DNA of 24,166 nt from CAZMXI01 sp964570205 (lineage in GTDB: Bacteria > Planctomycetota > Phycisphaerae > Tepidisphaerales > Tepidisphaeraceae), in assembly GCA_964570205.1 (NCBI GenBank), contig CAZMXI010000068.1, positions 1 through 24,166 of the forward strand, read 5' to 3'. A program made the translations under genes and the position numbers. Below the pieces are notes generated by a model. That model did no database searches, was not told where the DNA came from, and saw only the letters and a list, made by a program, of their open reading frames with translations. Position 1 is the first letter of the stretch, and every line of letters begins with the position of its first letter. Of this stretch, positions 5,695 to 12,793 are shown piece after piece.

Positions 5695-7752
5695 ATGGCA
5701 GAAGAGAAACCCGATCGTCCCAGTCGCAAAAACGGACGCGGGGGACCCGCAAACAACGGGGGCGGCATGCGGTTTAGCCGGGGGCTGCTTGGCTGGTTCA
5801 TCTTCGGCGCCCTTTGCGTGGCGCTGTTCATGATGCTTCAGAACAAGGGTGGCGGATATACCCGTGTTTCCATCAGCGAAGTCATGCATGAATGGAAGCA
5901 GGGAAATGTCGCCAGGTTCCAGCTCGAGGGCACCGAGATCAAGGTGGATCTGAGGGAGCCGAGCCGTTTCGATGCTGGCAGCGGCAAGACCACCAGCCTG
6001 ATCAAACAGGTCCGGGCGGAGATGCTGCCCGAGATGATTGGTCCCATCGGAACCAATCTGGCTATGGACTCGAAAGGCGCTGTCCTGAAGGCCGACAGCG
6101 GACAGAACCTGCTGTTGTCCATCCTCGTCCCGCTGATTCCCTGGCTGCTGATCTTCGGCTTCATCTGGTTCTTCGTGTTCCGGCAGTTGCGTAACAGTGC
6201 CAGCGCCGGCGGCATGCTCGGCAATTTCGGTCGCAGCCGCCACAAGATCACCAGCAAGGAACACACGAACGTCACCTTCGACGATGTGGCCGGCGTTGAG
6301 GAAGCCAAGGACGAGGTGATGGAGATTGTCGAGTTCCTCAAGAACCCCAAGAAGTTCCAGCGGCTGGGCGGGCGCATTCCGCGCGGCGTGCTGCTGGTGG
6401 GCGAGCCGGGCACCGGCAAGACGCTGCTGGCCAAGGCCATCGCCGGCGAGGCCGACGTGCCGTTCTTCAGCATTTCCGGCTCCGATTTCGTCGAGATGTT
6501 CGTCGGCGTAGGCGCCAGTCGCGTCCGCGACCTGTTCAAGCAGGCCAAGGACAATTCCCCCTGCATCATCTTCCTGGACGAGATTGACGCTGTCGGTCGT
6601 CGTCGCGGCTCCGGCTTCACTTCCGGCGGCCATGATGAGCGGGAGCAAACCCTCAACGCCATCCTGGTCGAGATGGACGGCTTTGACACCAACGACCAGG
6701 TGATTGTCTGCGCCGCAACCAATCGCGTGGACGTGCTCGACCCCGCGCTCACCCGCCCGGGACGCTTTGACCGCCAGATTTATGTTCCCCTGCCGGATGT
6801 CAAAGGGCGGCTGGAGATCCTCAAGGTCCACAGCCGCAAGGTCAAGCTGGGGCCCAATGTGGACCTGGCCAAGATGGCCAAGGCCACACCTGGTTTCAGC
6901 GGCGCTGATCTCGCCGCCATCATCAATGAATCGGCTCTGCACGCCACGCTCGCCGGCAAGGAGTACATCGAACAGGACGATCTTGAAGAGTCTCGCGACA
7001 AGGTTCGCTGGGGCCGGGCTCGCAAGAGCCGGGTGATCGACGAAAAGGAGAAGCAGGCAACCGCGTATCATGAGGCCGGCCACGCCGTCGTGCAGCATCT
7101 GCTGCGCCCCGATGCCGATCCTATTCACAAGGTCACGATCATCCCCCGCGGCAATTACGGCGGGGCCACCATGGCCCTGCCCGAGAAAGACCGCACGAAC
7201 TACTCCCGAAAGTGGTGCGTCGCCTTCATGAAAGTGACGTTCGGCGGCCGCATCGCCGAAGAGATGTTTTGCGGCGACGTCAACACCGGAGCCTTGGGCG
7301 ACATCCGCCAGGCGACGGGCGTCGCGAGACGAATGGTCTGCGACTGGGGCATGAATGAGCGACTGGGGTTCGTCTTCTATGGCGAGGAGGATGGCAGACC
7401 TGGCATGGAATTCGGCATCCCCGGCCGAGACTATTCTGAAGAGACCGCCAAGGCCATCGACGAGGAGGTCAAGAAGCTGATCGACCGCCTCTACGGCGAG
7501 ACCCGGCAACTGCTGGAACAGAACCGCGACAAGGTCGAGGCCCTCGCCAAGGCCCTGCTGAAGTACGAGACTCTGGATGGCCAGGAGATCGACCGCATCA
7601 TGCGGGGCGATAATCTGACCCGTCCTTCGATTGGTGATGCCCCCGAAAGTGACGCGCGCCGCCCCACCACGGCCATTCAGCCCGGCCCGAGCGACGCATC
7701 GCCGGATGTCGATCCCGGCCTGAACGGCGGCGCCCTGCCGTCGCCAGGATGA
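5695..7752 (+). CDS. ftsH: ATP-dependent membrane zinc protease FtsH
   Basis: This 685-residue protein has the full FtsH layout. It has a first membrane helix (residues 24-43), a periplasmic domain and a second helix (about 141-161). The AAA+ module carries Walker A GEPGTGKT (236-243), Walker B FLDEID (Asp295), an aromatic pore loop MFVGVGASR and a second region of homology ending TRPGRFDR. The M41 peptidase site HEAGH (459-463) has the third zinc ligand in the GDIRQAT region. It degrades misfolded and short-lived membrane and cytosolic proteins. The N-terminal tail before helix 1 is basic and Gly/Asn-rich, and the C-terminal 45 residues are low-complexity Pro/Asp/Ser. GAGGA 7 nt upstream supports the start, and a strong intrinsic terminator follows. 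Confidence 0.97.
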   Translation: MAEEKPDRPSRKNGRGGPANNGGGMRFSRGLLGWFIFGALCVALFMMLQNKGGGYTRVSISEVMHEWKQGNVARFQLEGTEIKVDLREPSRFDAGSGKTTSLIKQVRAEMLPEMIGPIGTNLAMDSKGAVLKADSGQNLLLSILVPLIPWLLIFGFIWFFVFRQLRNSASAGGMLGNFGRSRHKITSKEHTNVTFDDVAGVEEAKDEVMEIVEFLKNPKKFQRLGGRIPRGVLLVGEPGTGKTLLAKAIAGEADVPFFSISGSDFVEMFVGVGASRVRDLFKQAKDNSPCIIFLDEIDAVGRRRGSGFTSGGHDEREQTLNAILVEMDGFDTNDQVIVCAATNRVDVLDPALTRPGRFDRQIYVPLPDVKGRLEILKVHSRKVKLGPNVDLAKMAKATPGFSGADLAAIINESALHATLAGKEYIEQDDLEESRDKVRWGRARKSRVIDEKEKQATAYHEAGHAVVQHLLRPDADPIHKVTIIPRGNYGGATMALPEKDRTNYSRKWCVAFMKVTFGGRIAEEMFCGDVNTGALGDIRQATGVARRMVCDWGMNERLGFVFYGEEDGRPGMEFGIPGRDYSEETAKAIDEEVKKLIDRLYGETRQLLEQNRDKVEALAKALLKYETLDGQEIDRIMRGDNLTRPSIGDAPESDARRPTTAIQPGPSDASPDVDPGLNGGALPSPG

Positions 7753-7781
7753 TCGCTGACTCTCCAGGCCCAGAAGGCTCG

Positions 7782-7823
7782 AACCGGGAATGGCGCCCGC
7801 CGTTTCCCGGTTTTTCTTTTTTT
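7782..7823 (+). terminator. Strong intrinsic terminator after ftsH
   Basis: AACCGGGAA (7782-7790) pairs perfectly with TTCCCGGTT (7804-7812), with an inner GGCG/CGCC stem. A long T-rich tract follows (7811-7823). Confidence 0.92.
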
Positions 7824-7833
7824 CCTTGTCTCA

Positions 7834-7841
7834 TATAGAAT
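7834..7841 (+). promoter_or_regulatory. Candidate -10 region for the GNAT-folP unit
   Basis: TATAGAAT lies just after the ftsH terminator and about 40 nt before the GTG start at 7882. No clear -35 is seen. AGGAGG at 7866-7871 serves as Shine-Dalgarno, so this mRNA, unlike several neighbours, has a normal leader. Confidence 0.4.
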
Positions 7842-7881
7842 TGAGCCCGACGCAACCGGCAGTACAGGAGGAACAGGTTCC

Positions 7882-8331
7882 GTGGCGCAGGCTGACATCA
7901 TTATCGCTGACGAACGAATGCTGCCGCAGGCGGTGGACCTGTACAATGCCATGTTCCGCCCCAAGCGAGAGGTGGACTTCTTCAAACGCCGGTTCATGGG
8001 GCGATACAACGTCCTGCCGCTGCTGGCACGCATTGACGAACGCCCCGTCGGCTTCTGGGTCGGCTTTGAGTTGAAACCCGGCATGTTCTACCACTGGCTC
8101 GGCGGCGTCCTGCCTGAGCTCCGCCGACAGGGCATCGCCCGGCAGCTTCAGGAGGCGCAACAGGCCTGGGGCAAGGATCATGACTATGAATATGTCCGCT
8201 GTGAATGCATGAACCACCAGCGGGAGTTCATTCACTTTGCCATGACCCTCGGCTATGACATCGTCGGTATCCGGTGGGATTCAACCCATGCCGATAACCT
8301 CATTGTCTTCGAGAAGAACCTGATGGACTAG
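7882..8331 (+). CDS. GNAT-family N-acetyltransferase
   Basis: This 149-residue protein has a GNAT fold. The N-terminal strand-helix (ADIIIADERMLPQAVDLYNAMF) is followed by the central strand GMFYHWLGGVLPELRRQGIA, whose RRQGIA segment matches the R/Q-x-x-G-x-G/A acetyl-CoA pyrophosphate loop. The C-terminal part contains CMNHQREFIHFAMTLGYDIVGIRWD, matching the usual N-x2-(x)-F-x3-GF region. It should transfer an acetyl group to an amine; the substrate is unknown. It uses a GTG start with AGGAGG 10 nt upstream. The gene sits 15 bp before folP and probably shares its mRNA, which alone does not define its substrate. Confidence 0.85.
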   Translation: MAQADIIIADERMLPQAVDLYNAMFRPKREVDFFKRRFMGRYNVLPLLARIDERPVGFWVGFELKPGMFYHWLGGVLPELRRQGIARQLQEAQQAWGKDHDYEYVRCECMNHQREFIHFAMTLGYDIVGIRWDSTHADNLIVFEKNLMD

Positions 8332-8346
8332 CCTTAGGGCCGTCGG

Positions 8347-9237
8347 ATGGGCCATTCCAGGGCTTCCCGGCCTCGCACCGCCGCCGCCATGACCGCTCCG
8401 GAATTCGCAATCTGGCTTCGCGACTCCCGCCGCCGCCCGCTGGTCATGGGCGTGCTGAATGTCACCCCCGACAGCTTCAGCGACGGCGGGCAATTCGCTT
8501 CCGTCGAAGCCGCTGCCGAGCAGGCTCGACGAATGGCCGCCGATGGTGCTGATATCATCGACATCGGCGGAGAATCCACCCGTCCCGGCGCGCCACGCGT
8601 GTCCGCCGAGCGGCAGATCGATCGCATCATTCCCGTTTTTCGGGCGATTAAGGGAAGTCTGCCCTGCGTGTTATCCGTGGATACAACGCTGGCCGAGGTC
8701 GCCGAGGCGGCAATGGACCACGGCGCGGGCATGGTTAACGACATATCGGCCGGGCAGGAGAGCCCCTTGATGTTGGACCGGGTCGCCCGCCATGGGGCTG
8801 CCGTGGTCCTCATGCACATGCTGGGGCAGCCGGCAACCATGCAGCAGGATCCGAGGTATTCAGATGTAGTGGCCGAGGTCACCGCATTCCTGGCCGACCG
8901 ACTCGCGGCGGCTATCGCCGCCGGCGTTCCGCGGGAATCGGTGCTGCTCGACCCGGGAATCGGTTTCGGCAAGACCGCGGATCACAACCTCGTCCTGCTC
9001 CAGAAACTTGGACGCTTTGTGGACCTCAACCAGCCCGTGGTTGTCGGGACCAGCCGAAAGGCGTTTATCGGCCGCATCACTGGCGAGTCCGAACCTGCCC
9101 AGCGCGATTTCGGGACGGCGGCGACGGTCGCATGGAGCGTGACTAACGGCGCATCGGTTGTACGGGTCCATGATGTTGGGCCGATGAATAAGGTCGTGCG
9201 GGTCATTCGCGCGATCCAGGCGGGACGGCTTGCCTAG
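8347..9237 (+). CDS. folP: Dihydropteroate synthase
   Basis: All signature segments of DHPS are present: MGVLNVTPDSFSDGG, ADIIDIGGESTRPGA, VLSVDTTLAEVAEAAMDHGAGMVNDISA, the loop around HMLGQPATMQQDPRY, LLDPGIGFGKT and GTSRKAFIGR. It condenses 6-hydroxymethyl-dihydropterin pyrophosphate with p-aminobenzoate to make dihydropteroate in folate synthesis, and the family is the sulfonamide target. With the ATG at 8347 it is 296 residues, preceded by AGGG at 8 nt. ATG 8389 (MTAPEF) is an equally plausible start and removes a low-complexity N-terminus. It is the second gene after the GNAT. A weak hairpin with T-run follows. Confidence 0.95.
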   Translation: MGHSRASRPRTAAAMTAPEFAIWLRDSRRRPLVMGVLNVTPDSFSDGGQFASVEAAAEQARRMAADGADIIDIGGESTRPGAPRVSAERQIDRIIPVFRAIKGSLPCVLSVDTTLAEVAEAAMDHGAGMVNDISAGQESPLMLDRVARHGAAVVLMHMLGQPATMQQDPRYSDVVAEVTAFLADRLAAAIAAGVPRESVLLDPGIGFGKTADHNLVLLQKLGRFVDLNQPVVVGTSRKAFIGRITGESEPAQRDFGTAATVAWSVTNGASVVRVHDVGPMNKVVRVIRAIQAGRLA

Positions 9238-9239
9238 GC

Positions 9240-9273
9240 CGGACCCGATCCGGTCCGCACGCGAGACTTTTTT
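9240..9273 (+). terminator. Weak possible terminator after folP
   Basis: CGGACC (9240-9245) pairs with GGTCCG (9252-9257), and a run of six T begins ten bases after the stem (9268-9273). The distance is long for an intrinsic terminator. GACT/AGTC flanking the T-run adds a small second stem. Confidence 0.35.
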
Positions 9274-9307
9274 AGTCGCTCTGTCGGTGGTCCGCTGCGC
9301 TTCGTCG

Positions 9308-9313
9308 TAATAT
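9308..9313 (+). promoter_or_regulatory. Candidate -10 upstream of the cdaA leader ORF
   Basis: TAATAT ends 6 nt before ATG 9320, the same spacing seen before recO and the DUF6807 gene. The -35 is poor. Confidence 0.35.
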
Positions 9314-9319
9314 AGTGGC

Positions 9320-9379
9320 ATGGACAGGCCGACGAGCGGCCCTGGTCGGTGCCGTTTCGGGGTATGGATGCCGGTATGA
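9320..9379 (+). CDS. Possible 19-codon leader ORF overlapping cdaA
   Basis: ATG 9320 opens MDRPTSGPGRCRFGVWMPV, and its TGA (9377-9379) overlaps ATG 9376 of the cdaA frame as ATGA. A -10-like TAATAT lies 6 nt upstream. The arrangement would allow a leaderless leader peptide to be translated and its ribosomes to restart at cdaA. It is short and could be chance; conservation is unknown. Confidence 0.3.
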   Translation: MDRPTSGPGRCRFGVWMPV

Positions 9380-10212
9380 ACTTCGACCTGGTGAATTTCC
9401 GCAACTTCCTGCGGGCCATCCCCTACTACGGGTGGTGGCACGTCGCTATCGAGCTGCTGCTGATTGGCACGTTCGTCTACGCAGTCATCCGTTTTCTGCA
9501 GGGCACGCGCGGCGCCCGCATGCTCAAGGGCATCATCGTTCTCCTGGTCGTCGCCTACCTGATCGTTCGACTCATCGGCTCCGAGCTGCGTCTGGAACGA
9601 ATTGATTTTCTCTACAGCCGCCTCCTGCTGATCGCGTCCTTCGCCACGGTTGTCGTATTCCAGCCGGAACTGCGGCGGGCCCTGATGAGGCTCGGAGAGA
9701 CCAAGTTCCTCCGGGGCTTCTCGGGCCAGATCAATGAGGATATCGACGCCCTTGTCGAAGCGGCCGCGTTTCTGTCGCGGCGGAAGATAGGCGGGCTGGT
9801 GGCGATCGAGCGGGAGGTCGGCCTCGGCGGCATCGCCGACACCGGCGTGCGACTCAACGCCGACCTGTCCGCGGCGCTGCTCAACACGATCTTCTGGCCC
9901 AACTCCCCCCTGCACGACCTGGGCGTGGTCATCAGCAACGGACGGGTGATGTACGCAGGTGTGCAGTTTCCCCTCGCCGAGAGCGGCGACCTCGAGCGGG
10001 AGCTCGGCAGCCGACACCGCGCCGCCGTGGGCATGAGCCAGGAAAGCGACGCGGTGGTGATCGTTGTCTCCGAGGAAACCGGCGACATCAGCGTGGCCGA
10101 TCGCGGCAGGCTTTATCGCAAGCTCACCCCGGAGGCGCTGCGCGCCATGCTGACTGAGGCGCTGGGACGTGGATCGGCACAGCCTGCCGTCCGAAAAGCG
10201 GCGTTGTACTGA
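9376..10212 (+). CDS. cdaA: Diadenylate cyclase CdaA-like protein with altered DGA motif
   Basis: This 278-residue protein begins with three hydrophobic helices (IELLLIGTFVYAVI, GIIVLLVVAYLIV, LLLIASFATVVVF). The DAC domain follows: FQPELRRALMRLG, then NSPLHDLGVVISNGRVMYAGVQFPL, RHRAAVGMS (Arg213-His214-Arg215) and VVSEETGDISVA. The family condenses two ATP into c-di-AMP at the membrane. RHR is intact, but the catalytic DGA motif reads DLG: Asp181 is kept and the next two residues differ, so activity should be tested rather than assumed. ATG 9376 was chosen because it overlaps the stop of a leader ORF; GTG 9349 and ATG 9364 are in-frame alternatives. The ybbR/cdaR-like gene follows 67 bp later, the usual partner. 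Confidence 0.88.
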   Translation: MNFDLVNFRNFLRAIPYYGWWHVAIELLLIGTFVYAVIRFLQGTRGARMLKGIIVLLVVAYLIVRLIGSELRLERIDFLYSRLLLIASFATVVVFQPELRRALMRLGETKFLRGFSGQINEDIDALVEAAAFLSRRKIGGLVAIEREVGLGGIADTGVRLNADLSAALLNTIFWPNSPLHDLGVVISNGRVMYAGVQFPLAESGDLERELGSRHRAAVGMSQESDAVVIVVSEETGDISVADRGRLYRKLTPEALRAMLTEALGRGSAQPAVRKAALY

Positions 10213-10279
10213 CCGCTTCCCGGCCGCGCAGAGTGTTGAGCCTCCGAGCGGCCCAGGCCCTTGAACCGGAAGACCCCTG

Positions 10280-11419
10280 ATGCCCGATAATGCAAGCAAA
10301 TCCAGCCAGAGCGGCGCCCGCGGCGCATCATCCAAGGCGATGTTGGAGGAAGACGACCTCCGCGAGCGTCTGGGCGTCGCCAAACCGGCGGCCAGGCCCG
10401 AGCAGCTCAGTCGATACGGCAGAGCCCTCGACCACGTCAAGACGCTGCTTTGGGTCGTCCCGCTGACCCTCTTGATCTGGGTCTATGCGGAGCGCGAGCA
10501 GCTTGCCCCACACACCGCCCGGATCCCCATCCGTATCCGAAACACGGCCGAAGACCGCGTGGTCACCGTGCTGTCGCCGAAGGACCTAATGGTTGATGTG
10601 GACGTCAAGGCCCCTCGGGCCAGCATCGACGCATTCCGCAGCGATCTTCTGGCCGGCAAGATCCAGCCGCCGGTAATCGAACTGGGCAGCGACCTGCCCT
10701 TCGGCGACGCCTATGAACTGGACATTTCGGAGCGCCTGTCAAAGAACGAGTTGCTGACCAGCCGGGCGCTCAACGTGCAGCAAGTCCGGCCAAGCCTCAA
10801 GATCAGCGTGGAGGCCAAAGAGTCGCGCAAGGTTCGCGTGGTCGGCCGACCAGGCGACAAGGTCGCCGGAAAGGTCGATTTCGAGCCCGATGCCGTCCTG
10901 ATGGAAGGCCCGGCCAACCTTATTCGCTCCCTCGGGCCCGACCAGCTTGTCGCCGAGGCAAATCTGTCTGAGCTGGGCAGGACCGTCAAACCCGGCCTTC
11001 ACGAGAAGAGCGTGCCGGTGGCCCCGCCGGCAAGCCTGACCGGGGTGACGATCAAGCCGCAGCAGGTCCTGGCAAAGATGAAGATCGAGGAGATCAAGCC
11101 GCAGCAATTGACCCTGCGGATCGATGTCCGGATGCCCGCCCTCGCCCTGCGCGACGTGCTGAGCCAGAAGAACATCCCGGTGTTTCCCGAGCCCAGCCGC
11201 CTTCAGAATGTGCTCGTCACCGGCCCGCCAGAAGCCATCGACCGCATTCGTAAAGACGAGTTCGAGGCCGCCGTCATCGTGTACCTGACCGAAGAGGACC
11301 TCAAAGCCCCCGGCGACAAGGAACGCCGCCTCAGCAAGCAGGACTACCTGCTGCCCGAAGGCGTCGAGGTCACCAATCCGGATCAGTTGATCACCTTCAA
11401 GGTCGTTAAGGCCGAGTAG
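10280..11419 (+). CDS. YbbR/CdaR-like regulator of diadenylate cyclase
   Basis: This 379-residue protein has a cytoplasmic, charged N-terminus of about 50 residues, one membrane helix (LLWVVPLTLLIWVYAE, near residues 55-70), and an extracytoplasmic region of repeated YbbR-type beta modules: PIRIRNTAEDRVVTVLSPKDLMVDVDVKAPR, then VEAKESRKVRVVGRPGDKVAGKVDFEPDAVLMEGP, and two further copies ending in LITFKVVKAE. CdaR in Firmicutes binds and regulates CdaA. The gene directly follows cdaA, which supports that role here. The long N-terminal cytoplasmic tail is unusual. The third gene of the classical module, glmM, is absent; proA comes next behind its own probable promoter. Confidence 0.8.
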   Translation: MPDNASKSSQSGARGASSKAMLEEDDLRERLGVAKPAARPEQLSRYGRALDHVKTLLWVVPLTLLIWVYAEREQLAPHTARIPIRIRNTAEDRVVTVLSPKDLMVDVDVKAPRASIDAFRSDLLAGKIQPPVIELGSDLPFGDAYELDISERLSKNELLTSRALNVQQVRPSLKISVEAKESRKVRVVGRPGDKVAGKVDFEPDAVLMEGPANLIRSLGPDQLVAEANLSELGRTVKPGLHEKSVPVAPPASLTGVTIKPQQVLAKMKIEEIKPQQLTLRIDVRMPALALRDVLSQKNIPVFPEPSRLQNVLVTGPPEAIDRIRKDEFEAAVIVYLTEEDLKAPGDKERRLSKQDYLLPEGVEVTNPDQLITFKVVKAE

Positions 11420-11462
11420 CCGCGCATACCCTCGCGCCCTACGCTTTTCGGCATCGCTGCGT

Positions 11463-11470
11463 TATAGAAT
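11463..11470 (+). promoter_or_regulatory. Candidate leaderless promoter -10 of proA
   Basis: TATAGAAT lies 4-6 nt before ATG 11475, depending on which hexamer is used (TATAGA or TAGAAT). No Shine-Dalgarno is visible and the -35 is poor. Confidence 0.45.
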
Positions 11471-11474
11471 AGGC

Positions 11475-12764
11475 ATGGACGATCATCTTGCGTACGTGGA
11501 GCGGCTCGGACAGTCCGCCCGGACGGCGGCACGGCAACTCGCTGAGCTGAACGGCGAAACCAAGGTCGCGGCGCTCCGCCGAGTGGCCTCGGCCATCCGC
11601 GCCGGCCGCGAACAACTCATCGAGGCCAATGCGGCCGACGTACAGGCCGCCACGGCGGGCCACCTCGCGCCCAATCTCATCGAACGGCTCAGGTTAAATG
11701 ACAAGCGCGTGGCCGCAATGGCCGAAGCTGTCGAACAGATCGCATCCCAGGTCGATCCCGTCGGCCAGGTCATCGAGGGATATGTCCGCCCTAACGGACT
11801 GCGCATCCAGAAGATGCGCGTGCCCATCGGCGTCATCCTCTTCATCTACGAAAGCCGCCCGAATGTCACCAGTGACGCCGTGGCTCTCTGCCTCAAGAGC
11901 GGCAACGCCGTGATCCTGCGCGGCGGGAAAGAATCCATCCACTCCAACCGAGCTATTGCCGCCACAATTTCTCAAGCGCTCGCCGACTCGGGCATCGACG
12001 CCGGGGCGGTCCAGCTCATTGAATCAGCGGATCGGGCGCTGCTGCCGCCGCTTTTGAAGCTGGAGCAGCACATTGACCTGGTGATTCCGCGCGGCGGCGA
12101 GAGTCTGATCCGGACAGTAGTGAAGGAATCAACGATTCCCGTGCTCAAGCATTACACCGGCAACTGCCACGTCTACGTCGACTCGGCCACTCGGTCGATG
12201 GAACGGCAGGTCCGGGAAATCTGCGTCAACGCCAAGACCGGCTACCCCGGCGGCGCGGTCTGCAATGCCGCCGAGAAGATCCTCTTTCATCGGGATATCG
12301 CCGGCGAATACCTGCCGAGAGTCTGCCAAGACCTGGCCGATGCCGGCGTCGCAATCCGCGCTGACCAGCGGGCGCTCGCCCTCTATCCGAAAGCTGAAGC
12401 GGCCGACGCGCAGGACTGGCACACCGAGTACCTGGCGCTGACCATCGCCGTAAAAGTGGTGGATTCCCTCGATGCGGCGATCGAGCACATCAATCGATAT
12501 GGCAGCCATCACACCGACGCCATCATCACCGAATCTCTCGAATCCGCCGATCGTTTCGTCAAGGCGGTGGACAGCGGCAGCGTGATGGTCAACGCATCAA
12601 CGCGATTCAGCGATGGCGGCGAATACGGTCTGGGCGCGGAGGTCGGCATCAGCACCGACAAGCTCCACGCGCGCGGCCCCATGGGCGCAGCGGATCTCAC
12701 AACCTATAAGTGGATCGTTATGGGCAGTGGCCATATTCGCGGCGACGCGGGGCGCAGGAAGTAG
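11475..12764 (+). CDS. proA: Gamma-glutamyl phosphate reductase
   Basis: This 429-residue protein covers the whole ProA family: VASAIRAGREQLIEANAADV, the cofactor-domain segment MRVPIGVILFIYESRPNVTSDAVALCLKSGNAVILRGGKE, VIPRGGESLIRTV, HYTGNCHVYVD, and the catalytic-cysteine loop NAKTGYPGGAVCNAAEK with Cys263. The C-terminal segment is NASTRFSDGGEYGLGAEVGIST. It reduces gamma-glutamyl phosphate with NADPH to glutamate-5-semialdehyde in proline synthesis. The loop before Cys263 is about two residues longer than the usual AKTQRPGVCNA form. proB is not in this window. The start lies just after a -10-like TATAGAAT, suggesting leaderless expression. It faces the oxidoreductase gene convergently, 29 bp away. 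Confidence 0.95.
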   Translation: MDDHLAYVERLGQSARTAARQLAELNGETKVAALRRVASAIRAGREQLIEANAADVQAATAGHLAPNLIERLRLNDKRVAAMAEAVEQIASQVDPVGQVIEGYVRPNGLRIQKMRVPIGVILFIYESRPNVTSDAVALCLKSGNAVILRGGKESIHSNRAIAATISQALADSGIDAGAVQLIESADRALLPPLLKLEQHIDLVIPRGGESLIRTVVKESTIPVLKHYTGNCHVYVDSATRSMERQVREICVNAKTGYPGGAVCNAAEKILFHRDIAGEYLPRVCQDLADAGVAIRADQRALALYPKAEAADAQDWHTEYLALTIAVKVVDSLDAAIEHINRYGSHHTDAIITESLESADRFVKAVDSGSVMVNASTRFSDGGEYGLGAEVGISTDKLHARGPMGAADLTTYKWIVMGSGHIRGDAGRRK

Positions 12765-12793
12765 GGCCCTTCCGCGTCGTCGCCCGAATCGCC

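Noticed and set aside
5605..7509. 634-codon open frame on the minus strand opposite ftsH
   Set aside because: It is the antisense shadow of a GC-rich gene with intact FtsH motifs on the plus strand; the translation is low-complexity and has no family features.
9240..9280. Strong terminator or riboswitch between folP and cdaA
   Set aside because: The stem is only 6 bp and the T-run is ten bases away; listed only as a weak terminator.
8860..10440. 526-codon minus-strand open frame across folP and cdaA
   Set aside because: It spans two well-identified plus-strand genes and an intergenic gap, which is typical of GC-rich third-position shadowing.
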